Source of the DNA: Prochlorococcus sp. RS04
GTDB taxonomy: Bacteria > Cyanobacteriota > Cyanobacteriia > PCC-6307 > Cyanobiaceae
DNA: 64,000 nt
Direction of reading: 5' to 3'
Assembly (NCBI RefSeq): GCF_001989455.1
Contig: NZ_CP018346.1
Coordinates: 1,054,001 to 1,118,000 of the forward strand
Below the pieces are notes generated by a model that worked only from the letters and a program-made list of their open reading frames with translations, ran no database searches and was not told the origin of the DNA. Shown one piece after another: positions 21,939 to 29,735 of the stretch (position 1 is the first letter of the stretch; every line of letters begins with the position of its first letter). The position numbers and the translations under genes are program-made.

Positions 21939-22298
21939 ATGGATTTTACGGATCCATTTCATAATACTGAAGAAAATATTGAGATTACAGGCTATGAGTC
22001 CGTTTTGGGCGGTCAATTAGCCGAAAAAGCTGTATGGGTTGATGAAGCAAAGTGTATTGGCTGTCAGTACTGTGTTCACGTCGCTTCAAACACTTTCACT
22101 GTTGATGAATTTCATGGTAGAAGTCGAGCTATTAGGCAAGATGGAGATAGCTCTGATGTCATACAAGAAGCAATAGATACATGCCCTGTTGATTGTATTC
22201 ATTGGGTCAAATTTGAAGATTTAGATGATTTAGAGAATAGTCTCGATAGGGATATGTTTCAAACATTTGGAAAGCCACCGAGAATGAATAAGCACTAA
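21939..22298 (+). CDS. 4Fe-4S-type ferredoxin linked to Ycf35
   Basis: A 119-residue protein with CIGCQYC (Cys39, Cys42, Cys45) and TCPVDCIHWV (Cys82, Cys86). The cysteines fit one [4Fe-4S] cluster bound by CxxCxxC plus a distant CP cysteine; a second cluster is not possible. The N-terminal ~30 residues are acidic and the C-terminus FGKPPRMNKH is short. It follows Ycf35 by 9 bases and precedes the aldo/keto reductase by 10, so it may pass electrons within this group. That link is inferred from position. Confidence 0.88.
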   Translation: MDFTDPFHNTEENIEITGYESVLGGQLAEKAVWVDEAKCIGCQYCVHVASNTFTVDEFHGRSRAIRQDGDSSDVIQEAIDTCPVDCIHWVKFEDLDDLENSLDRDMFQTFGKPPRMNKH

Positions 22299-22308
22299 TA
22301 TCAAAAAA

Positions 22309-23502
22309 ATGCAATATCGTAGATTTGGTAGAACCAATCTGAAGATTCCTGTTTTATCTTTAGGTGGTATGAGATTTCAAAAAAGTTGGGATCAATTAGA
22401 TTTTTCAGAGGTTTCATACGAAGAACAAAATAAAGTAGAAAATATATTAGATCTTGCAACACAATATGGCTTAAGTCATGTAGAAACCGCCAAGTACTAT
22501 GGAACTTCTGAAGTGCAATTAGGGATGTGTTTTAAAAATACTAAGAAAATCCCAAATATAATCCAAACAAAGATTCCACCAAATAGTGATCCGGAAATTT
22601 TTGAGCGAGATGTATTATCTAGCATTGAAAAATTGAAAGTTAAAAAAATTGATTTGTTAGCAATACATGGTATCAATACTGCTGAACATTTACATCAGGC
22701 TATTCGAGATGGAGGTTGCATTGATATTTTGAAGAATTTTCAAAAAGAAAATTTAATTGGATCTATTGGATTTTCAACCCATGGAAAATCTTCACTTATT
22801 GAAAAGGCAATATCAACAAACTTATTTGATTATGTAAATTTGCACTGGTATTTCATTAATCAGGAAAATACAGAGGTTATTAATTTAGCCAATAAGCATG
22901 ATCTTGGGGTTTTCATAATAAGTCCCACTGATAAAGGGGGACATCTTCATACTCCCACAAGAAAAATGTTGGAACTTTGTAAACCACTTCATCCTATAGT
23001 TTTTAATGATCTTTTTTGCTTAAGAAATCAAAATGTCCATACTTTGAGTGTCGGTATTGCAAAAGAGACAGATTTTGCTCTGCATTTAAAAGCTGTCTCG
23101 TTGTTATCAGAATCTGAGAAGTATGTGCCTAAGATAATTAACAAATTAAGGCAGGAATCAATTAATTCCTTAGGTTTAGAGTGGCATCAAAATTGGAATA
23201 GAAATTTACCAAGTTGGGAATATACTCCGGGAAATATTAATATTCCTGTTCTGCTTTGGCTTTCAAATTTAATTGATTGGTTGGGTATGGAAGGATATGC
23301 AAGAGCTAGATATCAATTGCTTGGTAATGGAAGCCACTGGTTCCCAGGATTCAACGCGAATTTACTAGATGTAGATGTTTCTGAAGGGCAATTATTGAAA
23401 GTATTAGAAGGTCATATAAATCCAAAAAAAGTTATAAAAAAATTGAGAAATTTAAAAGAAAAGTTTGGAGATAAGAATGCTAAAAGATTATCAAGAAAAT
23501 AA
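22309..23502 (+). CDS. Aldo/keto reductase of the iron-sulfur type, cysteine motif apparently lost
   Basis: A 397-residue oxidoreductase. The barrel starts MQYRRFGRTNLKIPVLSLGG and shows the catalytic residues in VETAKYYGTSE (Tyr), IIQTKIP (Lys) and LLAIHGIN (His). The C-terminal third resembles the helical domain of COG1453 reductases, with GNINIPVLLWLSNL and HWFPG. That domain usually carries CxxCxxC motifs; here I see none, and the protein has only a few scattered cysteines. It lies 10 bases after a ferredoxin gene. Substrate unknown. Confidence 0.88.
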   Translation: MQYRRFGRTNLKIPVLSLGGMRFQKSWDQLDFSEVSYEEQNKVENILDLATQYGLSHVETAKYYGTSEVQLGMCFKNTKKIPNIIQTKIPPNSDPEIFERDVLSSIEKLKVKKIDLLAIHGINTAEHLHQAIRDGGCIDILKNFQKENLIGSIGFSTHGKSSLIEKAISTNLFDYVNLHWYFINQENTEVINLANKHDLGVFIISPTDKGGHLHTPTRKMLELCKPLHPIVFNDLFCLRNQNVHTLSVGIAKETDFALHLKAVSLLSESEKYVPKIINKLRQESINSLGLEWHQNWNRNLPSWEYTPGNINIPVLLWLSNLIDWLGMEGYARARYQLLGNGSHWFPGFNANLLDVDVSEGQLLKVLEGHINPKKVIKKLRNLKEKFGDKNAKRLSRK

Positions 23503-23504
23503 TT

Positions 23505-24218
23505 TTATAATGGATTTTTTTCAGGTTTGCCAACTTTTCTTGGGTAAATTTCAGGACAAAAATTCTTTGGTTGAATAAGAATAATATTTCGGGTGCCTTT
23601 ATTTCTTGGTAATAGTCTCTCTTTTTTATCTTTAACTTTCCCTTCTAATATTTCTAAAGTTTTATCTAGATTTTTGCTTTCTTGATTCGTCCATTTGCCA
23701 CAATATAAAACTCCATACCCTTCTTTTTTTAACATCGGTAGTATATATTCTGAAACTGTTGATGGGTTGCTAACCGCTCTAGTTGTTGCAATATTAAAAT
23801 TATTTCTCATTGACGATTGGTGGGCTAAATTCTCAACACGATCATTGATTACATGAATATTGTTTTTGAAATTGATCTGCTCAACTAAAATTTTTATTGC
23901 ATCTGTTTTCTTTTTCAAAGAATCAATTAGGTATATCTCAGAATTAGGATGAGTTATTGCATAAGCTAAACCTGGGAAGCCACAGCCTGATCCAATATCT
24001 AAAAATTTTTTATTATCAAAATTAATATTCGTGAAAGCTTTGAATGGCCAAATGCTGTCAAAAACTTGAGATACCCAATAATCATCACCATCAGTTAATC
24101 TTGTGAGATTGGTCTTATTATTTAATTCTTTAATTTTAATTTGTAACTCTTGAAATAAATTTATTTCTTCTTCAGTTAATAAGGAAAGAATTTCTTCTGG
24201 AATGTTTTGTTTTTTCAT
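23505..24218 (-). CDS. rsmG: 16S rRNA (guanine527-N7)-methyltransferase RsmG
   Basis: SAM-dependent methyltransferase of the 530 loop. It shows the SAM-binding loop FLDIGSGCGFPGLAYAI, ATTRAVSNP and VLYCGKW. The start chosen is ATG at 24218 (MKKQNIPEEIL), which gives 237 residues and the usual N-terminus; an ATG at 24245 would add nine residues. It ends 2 bases from the convergent aldo/keto reductase and diverges from the J-domain gene at 24309. Confidence 0.94.
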   Translation of the reverse strand: MKKQNIPEEILSLLTEEEINLFQELQIKIKELNNKTNLTRLTDGDDYWVSQVFDSIWPFKAFTNINFDNKKFLDIGSGCGFPGLAYAITHPNSEIYLIDSLKKKTDAIKILVEQINFKNNIHVINDRVENLAHQSSMRNNFNIATTRAVSNPSTVSEYILPMLKKEGYGVLYCGKWTNQESKNLDKTLEILEGKVKDKKERLLPRNKGTRNIILIQPKNFCPEIYPRKVGKPEKNPL

Positions 24219-24308
24219 TTTGTTATAAATATGAATTTTAACCATCCATTAAATACATTCTATTTAGTAAAAATTTATTAGAATTACATTATTAATAAAA
24301 AGATTATC

Positions 24309-24749
24309 TTGAAAGGGGAAACTTCCTATTACAAAATTTTAGGTGTAAATGAAAATGCATCCAATCATGAATTACGAAAGGCATTTTGTAAACTTTCTAT
24401 TGAGTTGCATCCCGATACAACCTCATTAGAAATAGACGTTGCTAAAAGTAAATTCCAAGAAGTTCTTGAAGCTTATGAACATTTAAATAATAGTAATTTA
24501 AGGAAAATATATGATGACAAACTAAAAGAAAACTCTAGGATTACAAATAATACTAACGATTTAAATAATTTAGTAATCGATTCTAATAATCAAAATTTAA
24601 TAGGAAATAGAAGACCTTTTTCGAATGGAGAATTGTTTTCGTTGTTTCTTTTAATTATCATCATTTCTATAAGTTTAATTGGTTCAATTTTTATTGCTTC
24701 TTTTACTGGAAAAGAATTAGAGACAATACCGCTTTGGCTAATTAAATAA
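24309..24749 (+). CDS. Membrane-anchored J-domain protein
   Basis: A 146-residue DnaJ-like protein. The J-domain starts SYYKILGVNENASNHELRKA and has an intact HPD (residues 34-36), so it should stimulate an Hsp70 ATPase. There is no Gly/Phe region, zinc finger or C-terminal DnaJ domain. Near the C-terminus one hydrophobic span (about residues 110-133, LFSLFLLIIIISISLIGSIF) anchors it in a membrane. The start is TTG at 24309. Partner Hsp70 is unknown; an unusual one lies far off at 61826. Confidence 0.87.
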   Translation: MKGETSYYKILGVNENASNHELRKAFCKLSIELHPDTTSLEIDVAKSKFQEVLEAYEHLNNSNLRKIYDDKLKENSRITNNTNDLNNLVIDSNNQNLIGNRRPFSNGELFSLFLLIIIISISLIGSIFIASFTGKELETIPLWLIK

Positions 24750-24765
24750 TTTTTAAAAAAAGTCT

Positions 24766-25023
24766 GTGAATCCCTCTAAAAAACCTATCAATCAAAATTC
24801 ACTGCAATCATTGGAATTGTGGTTAACTGATTTAGGTGCTGTGAAGGATATTAATAATCCATCTAAATGGTATCTGTTACTTTCAAATTGGAATGCAACT
24901 ATTATTTTTGAACAAGAAGATTTAAGTGTTATGTGGGAAAGTGAAGGACAAGAAACTAAAAGATTATTTTCTTACTGCATTAATAGAGAAGATGTGGAAA
25001 ATGCAATACTGCAGGGACCTTAA
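24766..25023 (+). CDS. DUF3143 family protein
   Basis: An 85-residue protein with GTG start. The pattern LELWLTDLGAVKDINNPSKW, then WNATIIFEQEDLSVMW and a C-terminal YCINREDVENAILQGP, fits the cyanobacterial DUF3143 family. It follows the J-domain gene by 16 bases, a neighbour pair I recall from other cyanobacteria, and ends 8 bases before the convergent bioA. Function unknown. Confidence 0.85.
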   Translation: MNPSKKPINQNSLQSLELWLTDLGAVKDINNPSKWYLLLSNWNATIIFEQEDLSVMWESEGQETKRLFSYCINREDVENAILQGP

Positions 25024-25031
25024 ACTTCTAT

Positions 25032-26333
25032 CTAAAGATTGTCTAAGATTTGCCTTATTATCCAGTAACTTTTCCCCAATTGATCATCTGTTATACAGAG
25101 AGGCGGCAAGAGGTAAATAACATTCCCGAGGGGCCTAATGAATAAACCTTGCTCCATTGCAAGACTTTTTATTTCTTTCCCAATATTATTGAAATAACCT
25201 TTTTTGTTCCCAATATCTAAATCAAAGGCAGCAATTGTGCCTGATACCCTTACCTTCTTTATATAAGGTAAGTTTTTAAATTTAATTAGATGAGATAAAT
25301 GTTTTTCTTCAAATGAAAGATATTTTTGTGGTTCTTTTTCTAGTAAATCAAGGCTAGCGTTTGCTGCAGCACAACCTAAAGGATTAGCAGTAAAACTATG
25401 TCCATGCCAAAAAGTTTTTCTTGGGGAATCATCAATAAAGGATTGAAAAATTTTTTCTCTACATAAAGTTATTCCCATCGGTAAAAATCCACCAGTTAAA
25501 CCTTTTGAAATACTTATTAAATCAGGAATGATTTTTGCCTTTTGAAAAGCAAAAAGAGTTCCACATCTTCCAAACCCAGTCAAGACTTCATCGGCAATTA
25601 ATAAAGAATTATTATTTTTTATAATTTCTGAAACTTTTTTTATAAACTGAGGCCTAACCATATTCATCCCTCCTGCTCCTTGAACAAGTGGCTCAAGGAT
25701 TACAGCAACTGTGGGAGTTTTAAGTAGAGTTTCTAATTTTTGGATCGCCTTATTTTCTTTATTTTCTACTTCTTCATCGTTCATCCAAGTTGAAGGCCAT
25801 GGGACTCTTCTAACTGGAAACATAAGATTATCGAAATTCTCATTAAAAATATTTCTTTCACCTAAAGCCATTGCGCCAAATGTATCACCATGATAGGCAC
25901 CATCAAAAGCTACTATTTGAGTTCTTGTCTCTCCTATATTTTGCCATGATTGGAAGGCAATTTTTAAAGCGACTTCCACTGCAGTAGAACCGTTATCAGA
26001 AAAGAATAATCTTTCTAGTTTTGTTAATTCACTAAGTCTTTCCGCTAATTTTTTTGCCTGTGGATGTAAGAAATCAGCGAATATAACTTGCTCAAGTTTT
26101 TTTGATTGATAAAAAATAGCATCCGCAATATATTCGTTACTATGACCATGAAGAGTTACCCACCAACTACTAATTGCATCTATTAATTCTTTTTCAGGAT
26201 CTTTAGTAAATAGGAGAGCATCTTTACCGTGAGTTACTTTTATTTGCGGTTTGCTTTTATTGATTTGCGTAAAAGGTGGCCAAATATTTGGGTGCCAATT
26301 TTGATTTGGAGTTTTTGAATCCAAAGATTTCAT
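25032..26333 (-). CDS. bioA: Adenosylmethionine-8-amino-7-oxononanoate aminotransferase
   Basis: PLP enzyme of biotin synthesis converting KAPA to DAPA with SAM as amino donor. The 433-residue protein has HPNIWPPFTQ near the start, SWWVTLHGHSN, the Asp segment LLIADEVLTGFGRCG, and the PLP lysine in ISKGLTGGFLPMG. The start abuts the bioD stop with no gap. It is the last gene of bioF-bioK-bioC-bioD-bioA. bioB is not in this window. Confidence 0.97.
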   Translation of the reverse strand: MKSLDSKTPNQNWHPNIWPPFTQINKSKPQIKVTHGKDALLFTKDPEKELIDAISSWWVTLHGHSNEYIADAIFYQSKKLEQVIFADFLHPQAKKLAERLSELTKLERLFFSDNGSTAVEVALKIAFQSWQNIGETRTQIVAFDGAYHGDTFGAMALGERNIFNENFDNLMFPVRRVPWPSTWMNDEEVENKENKAIQKLETLLKTPTVAVILEPLVQGAGGMNMVRPQFIKKVSEIIKNNNSLLIADEVLTGFGRCGTLFAFQKAKIIPDLISISKGLTGGFLPMGITLCREKIFQSFIDDSPRKTFWHGHSFTANPLGCAAANASLDLLEKEPQKYLSFEEKHLSHLIKFKNLPYIKKVRVSGTIAAFDLDIGNKKGYFNNIGKEIKSLAMEQGLFIRPLGNVIYLLPPLCITDDQLGKSYWIIRQILDNL

Positions 26334-26999
26334 TTAACTTATTTTTGAGTTTAATAGTGAGATCAACTTATTCTTGATGTCTAGTTCTTTCCATAGTATA
26401 TCTAAATTATTTGAGTCCATTTTTTTGATGTAAGGAAATTCAGCAATTAAAGGTATACCACTAAAATCAACTAGAGTTTTTGGATTATCTAGGTGTTTTT
26501 CTCCATTGACTACTAAACCTAAAATTTCAATATTTCTTCGTTTTAAGGCCTCAATACTAAGTAAAGTATGGTTAAGAGTTCCAAGTGAGCTCTTACATAC
26601 AAGTATTACCGGAAGATTCCATTCTTTTATTTGATCTATTTGCAAAAAATTGCGTGTTATTGGAACCATTAATCCACCTGCAGTTTCTATGATTAGTGAG
26701 CCTTTCACTTTTGGTAATCTCAAATTATCAAAGTTAATAGCTTTTTGATCTATTTCAGCAGCCCAATGCGGAGATAGAGGTTTTGTAAAGACATAAGCTT
26801 CTTTGATTATTTTCTCTTTACTTACTTGTGCAAGTTTTTCAACAGTTTGGCTATCAGTTTGGGATTCAATCCCACTTTGAATGGGTTTCCAATAAAAGGA
26901 ATTTAATCCTTTAACGAAAAAAGAGCTTATTAAAGTTTTCCCAATATCAGTATCTGTTCCGCAGATTATAAATTTGAAAGTATTTTTGTGACTACTCAT
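26334..26999 (-). CDS. bioD: Dethiobiotin synthetase
   Basis: ATP-dependent carboxylation and ring closure of DAPA to dethiobiotin. The 221-residue protein has the P-loop GTDTDIGKT (residues 14-22) and the segments FYWKPIQSG and IIETAGGLMVPI typical of BioD. It overlaps bioC by 4 bases and directly abuts bioA, so it is part of the tightly coupled biotin operon. Confidence 0.96.
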   Translation of the reverse strand: MSSHKNTFKFIICGTDTDIGKTLISSFFVKGLNSFYWKPIQSGIESQTDSQTVEKLAQVSKEKIIKEAYVFTKPLSPHWAAEIDQKAINFDNLRLPKVKGSLIIETAGGLMVPITRNFLQIDQIKEWNLPVILVCKSSLGTLNHTLLSIEALKRRNIEILGLVVNGEKHLDNPKTLVDFSGIPLIAEFPYIKKMDSNNLDILWKELDIKNKLISLLNSKIS

Positions 27000-27754
27000 A
27001 ATTTATTTATGACTTGAATCTCAATTTGCCATGAAAGGTTCACTGTATTATTGTAATTCTTTGGCCAAAATTTTTGAATTTCCTTTAACTCTTTCACTGT
27101 TTTGCGTTTACAGTTTGTTGATTGTGCTCCTACATTTTTAATGCTTCTAAAAAGTTTATATACATCTTCAAAATTTTCAAGATAATTAAACTGTTTTGAA
27201 TAATGTATTTCAGTTGATTTGAAATCTTTTAATAATTCTTTAGAGCAAAGGAAATTAAGACCACTATATTCAATATCAATTTTTTTACAAGTATCTTTCC
27301 ATTCAGGAAAACAATCTTTTGTTGGATATGAAATGATTAAAAAACCTCCAGGTTTTAATTTGCTAAACCAATTTTTTATTATCTTTTCTGGGTTGTTTAA
27401 CCAATGTATGCAAAAGTTAGATGTTAATAGAGAACAGTTATTTATTTCAGAAGGTAAATCATTATTCAAGTCCCATAAAATTTTTTTTCTAGATAATTTA
27501 TTCTCAAGAAGCATTTTCTTGCTGAAATCAATTCTGGATACTTTTTGGGAAGAAATTTTTTCTATTTCATCTGCTAATAGTCCTGGTCCTGACCCTAGAT
27601 CTATCCATTCACCTTTTTTTTGGGGATTTAAATCTTTGATAAGATGAACAATCTTTTTTGCAAAAAATTTCTGAATATTTGAATGCTCTAAATACCTATA
27701 TGCAGCATCATTGAAATTATTTTGTATTTTCTCATTCCACTTTTTATTATCCAT
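26996..27754 (-). CDS. bioC: Malonyl-ACP O-methyltransferase BioC
   Basis: SAM-dependent methyltransferase that caps malonyl-ACP so that fatty acid synthesis can build the pimelate chain. The 252-residue protein starts with WNEKIQNNFNDAAYRYLEHS, like other BioC proteins, and has the SAM loop WIDLGSGPGLLADEI and NFCIHWLNNP. It lies between the esterase gene (1 base apart) and bioD (4-base overlap). Context makes the BioC role likely; the class I methyltransferase fold is clear. Confidence 0.92.
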   Translation of the reverse strand: MDNKKWNEKIQNNFNDAAYRYLEHSNIQKFFAKKIVHLIKDLNPQKKGEWIDLGSGPGLLADEIEKISSQKVSRIDFSKKMLLENKLSRKKILWDLNNDLPSEINNCSLLTSNFCIHWLNNPEKIIKNWFSKLKPGGFLIISYPTKDCFPEWKDTCKKIDIEYSGLNFLCSKELLKDFKSTEIHYSKQFNYLENFEDVYKLFRSIKNVGAQSTNCKRKTVKELKEIQKFWPKNYNNTVNLSWQIEIQVINKL

Positions 27755-27755
27755 T

Positions 27756-28460
27756 TCAATCGTTAAGTGTATTATGTAAGATCTCGTATAAATTTACATT
27801 ATTTAGGCAATGACCTTGTTGAGCTAATCTAATTAAAATTGGCTTCCTTTCAAGTGTTTTATTTAAGGAATCTAAAAAGTTTTTATTTGATTCGTTGTCA
27901 AGAATCAAATCATTTTCTGATTTTATAAAAATAATTTTGCAATCTTTTCTAAAAAATACTTGAAAATCTCTATTGATGTAAAGTTCTTTTAAATCACTTA
28001 AAAGAAGAGTTTTATTTAAATTCTCTAAACTTTTATAAAAGATATTTTTAAAACTATTATTCATATGATTTGGCATAAATGATCTATATATAAATTCTTT
28101 CAACATATCCTTAGGTTCATCTTTTATGATTTTTTTTTCCATTCTTTTTAGAGACCTTAAAATAAAGTTTCTCTTATTACTTAAAGGAAGAAAATTATTA
28201 AAAGAATTTATAAGAATAATATGAGTTGCATCTTTTAAAATTTTTTTTGGCATTAAATGAAAACCAAATGAATGACACAAAGTCATTCTGATTTCTTTTT
28301 TAGATTCGCTTTTAATCCATTTCGCTTGATAATTATTTGTCGAAAAATAGCCCCTTTCATTATCTTGCCAATGCCAATTATTATTTAAAAAATCAACTTT
28401 ATAATCATCCCAGAAATACTTATTTAGTCCCCACCCATGTTGAGTAATAATTTGTTTCAT
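27756..28460 (-). CDS. bioK: Pimeloyl-ACP methyl ester esterase, BioK type
   Basis: A 234-residue alpha/beta hydrolase that should free the methyl cap from pimeloyl-ACP, ending chain building. Visible residues are the oxyanion motif HGWG (8-11), Ser64 in LCHSFG (a degenerate GxSxG), Asp184 and His217 in QQGHCL. BioK is the known replacement of BioH in marine picocyanobacteria, lying in the bio operon. Position between bioF (4-base overlap) and bioC (1 base) supports this. The sequence is poorly conserved, so position carries much of the call. Confidence 0.82.
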   Translation of the reverse strand: MKQIITQHGWGLNKYFWDDYKVDFLNNNWHWQDNERGYFSTNNYQAKWIKSESKKEIRMTLCHSFGFHLMPKKILKDATHIILINSFNNFLPLSNKRNFILRSLKRMEKKIIKDEPKDMLKEFIYRSFMPNHMNNSFKNIFYKSLENLNKTLLLSDLKELYINRDFQVFFRKDCKIIFIKSENDLILDNESNKNFLDSLNKTLERKPILIRLAQQGHCLNNVNLYEILHNTLND

Positions 28461-29596
28461 TTAAACTCTTTTAATACTGCAATGAAATTATTTAGCAGAT
28501 TAAAATCTAAGTTTCTTCGTATTGTTATTCTAATTCTTGATTGCCCCACTGGAACAGTTGGAGGTCTTATCGCAATTGCTAAAAACCCATTTTCTTCGAG
28601 ATATTTTTGTAGATAAATTGCTTTCTCTTCTTGGCCAACAATAATTGATAAAATGTGAGAATCCCCCTGAACTGGAAAACTAAAATTTTTAATAATTTCA
28701 TCTTTCCATACATTCGCAGAAGATAACAAATCATTACTCCATTCTTTATTTTCTAAAATTTTTTTTAAACCTTCTAGTGCCCCAGCAGCCAAAGATGGCG
28801 CAAGTGCTGTTGTATACCTAAATGCACCACTTGTTTGGATAAGATATTCTCCAATTTCTGAATTGGAAGCTATGAAAGCTCCACCGCTTCCAAATGCTTT
28901 TCCAAAAGTTCCAGTAATCATAGTTATATCTGAACGACAATTAAAACTTAAACCCCTGCCTTCAGGGCCCAAAATCCCAATTGCATGAGCTTCGTCAACT
29001 AATAATTGAACACTATTTTTTTTGCAAATTTCCGTTATTTCTCTGAGCGGAGCAATTGATCCCTCCATGCTATAAAGAGATTCAACAACAACTAAAATGG
29101 AATTTTTTGTGGGGTTAGATTTAATAATTTTATCTTCTAAATCTTTTAAATTATTGTGTGAGAATCGAACTAGTTTTGCTTGAGCAGCTTTGACTCCAAC
29201 CAATAAAGAGTTATGGATCAATTTATCTGCTACTACGATACTATTTCTGTTTGCTAAAGCCTGGATAGCGGCTATATTTGCTTGAAATCCGCTTGGGAAA
29301 AGTAACACTTTCTCTTGATCAAGCCACTTGGCAAGTTCTGTTTCTAATAATTTATGTATTGGCCTTGAACCTGTAATAAACCTAGAGCTTCCTGAACCAA
29401 TGCCTTCTAACAAGCTTATTTCGTAAGCAGCTTTTATTAAATCCTTATCCCTGCTTAATCCAAAATAATCATTACTGCATAAGTCTATAAGTTTTTTATT
29501 TTGCGAATTTAAACTTAGAAGTTCGAAGGATTTTTTACCTAAAGAAAATGTTTTTAATTTGCGGATTCTATTTTTTGGAATTTTTACTTTTTTCAT
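28457..29596 (-). CDS. bioF: 8-amino-7-oxononanoate synthase
   Basis: PLP enzyme joining pimeloyl-ACP and alanine to give KAPA. The 379-residue protein has DLCSNDYFGL, GSGSSRFITGSRPIHKLLE, LLVDEAHAIGILGPEGRG and the PLP lysine in TGTFGKAFGSGGAF. It is the first gene of the operon; the 139 bases between it and the divergent helicase gene (29597-29735) should hold both promoters. Confidence 0.96.
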   Translation of the reverse strand: MKKVKIPKNRIRKLKTFSLGKKSFELLSLNSQNKKLIDLCSNDYFGLSRDKDLIKAAYEISLLEGIGSGSSRFITGSRPIHKLLETELAKWLDQEKVLLFPSGFQANIAAIQALANRNSIVVADKLIHNSLLVGVKAAQAKLVRFSHNNLKDLEDKIIKSNPTKNSILVVVESLYSMEGSIAPLREITEICKKNSVQLLVDEAHAIGILGPEGRGLSFNCRSDITMITGTFGKAFGSGGAFIASNSEIGEYLIQTSGAFRYTTALAPSLAAGALEGLKKILENKEWSNDLLSSANVWKDEIIKNFSFPVQGDSHILSIIVGQEEKAIYLQKYLEENGFLAIAIRPPTVPVGQSRIRITIRRNLDFNLLNNFIAVLKEFK

Positions 29597-29735
29597 TTTG
29601 GCAAAATAAAATATAGTTGATTTAATTAAAAAGATTTAGATTTACTATTAAAGTTTGCAAGGTATTTTTTGTTTATTAATATCTATATAGATCATATATT
29701 AAGAAGTTAACTCATCCTCTCTTCAATCACAATTA

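Noticed and set aside
22309-23502. Pseudogene status of the aldo/keto reductase
   Set aside because: The frame is intact and the catalytic residues are kept; only the C-terminal cysteine motif is missing.
27219-27647. 142-codon plus-strand ORF
   Set aside because: It is wholly antisense to bioC, lacks any recognisable domain, and bioC is a clear gene.
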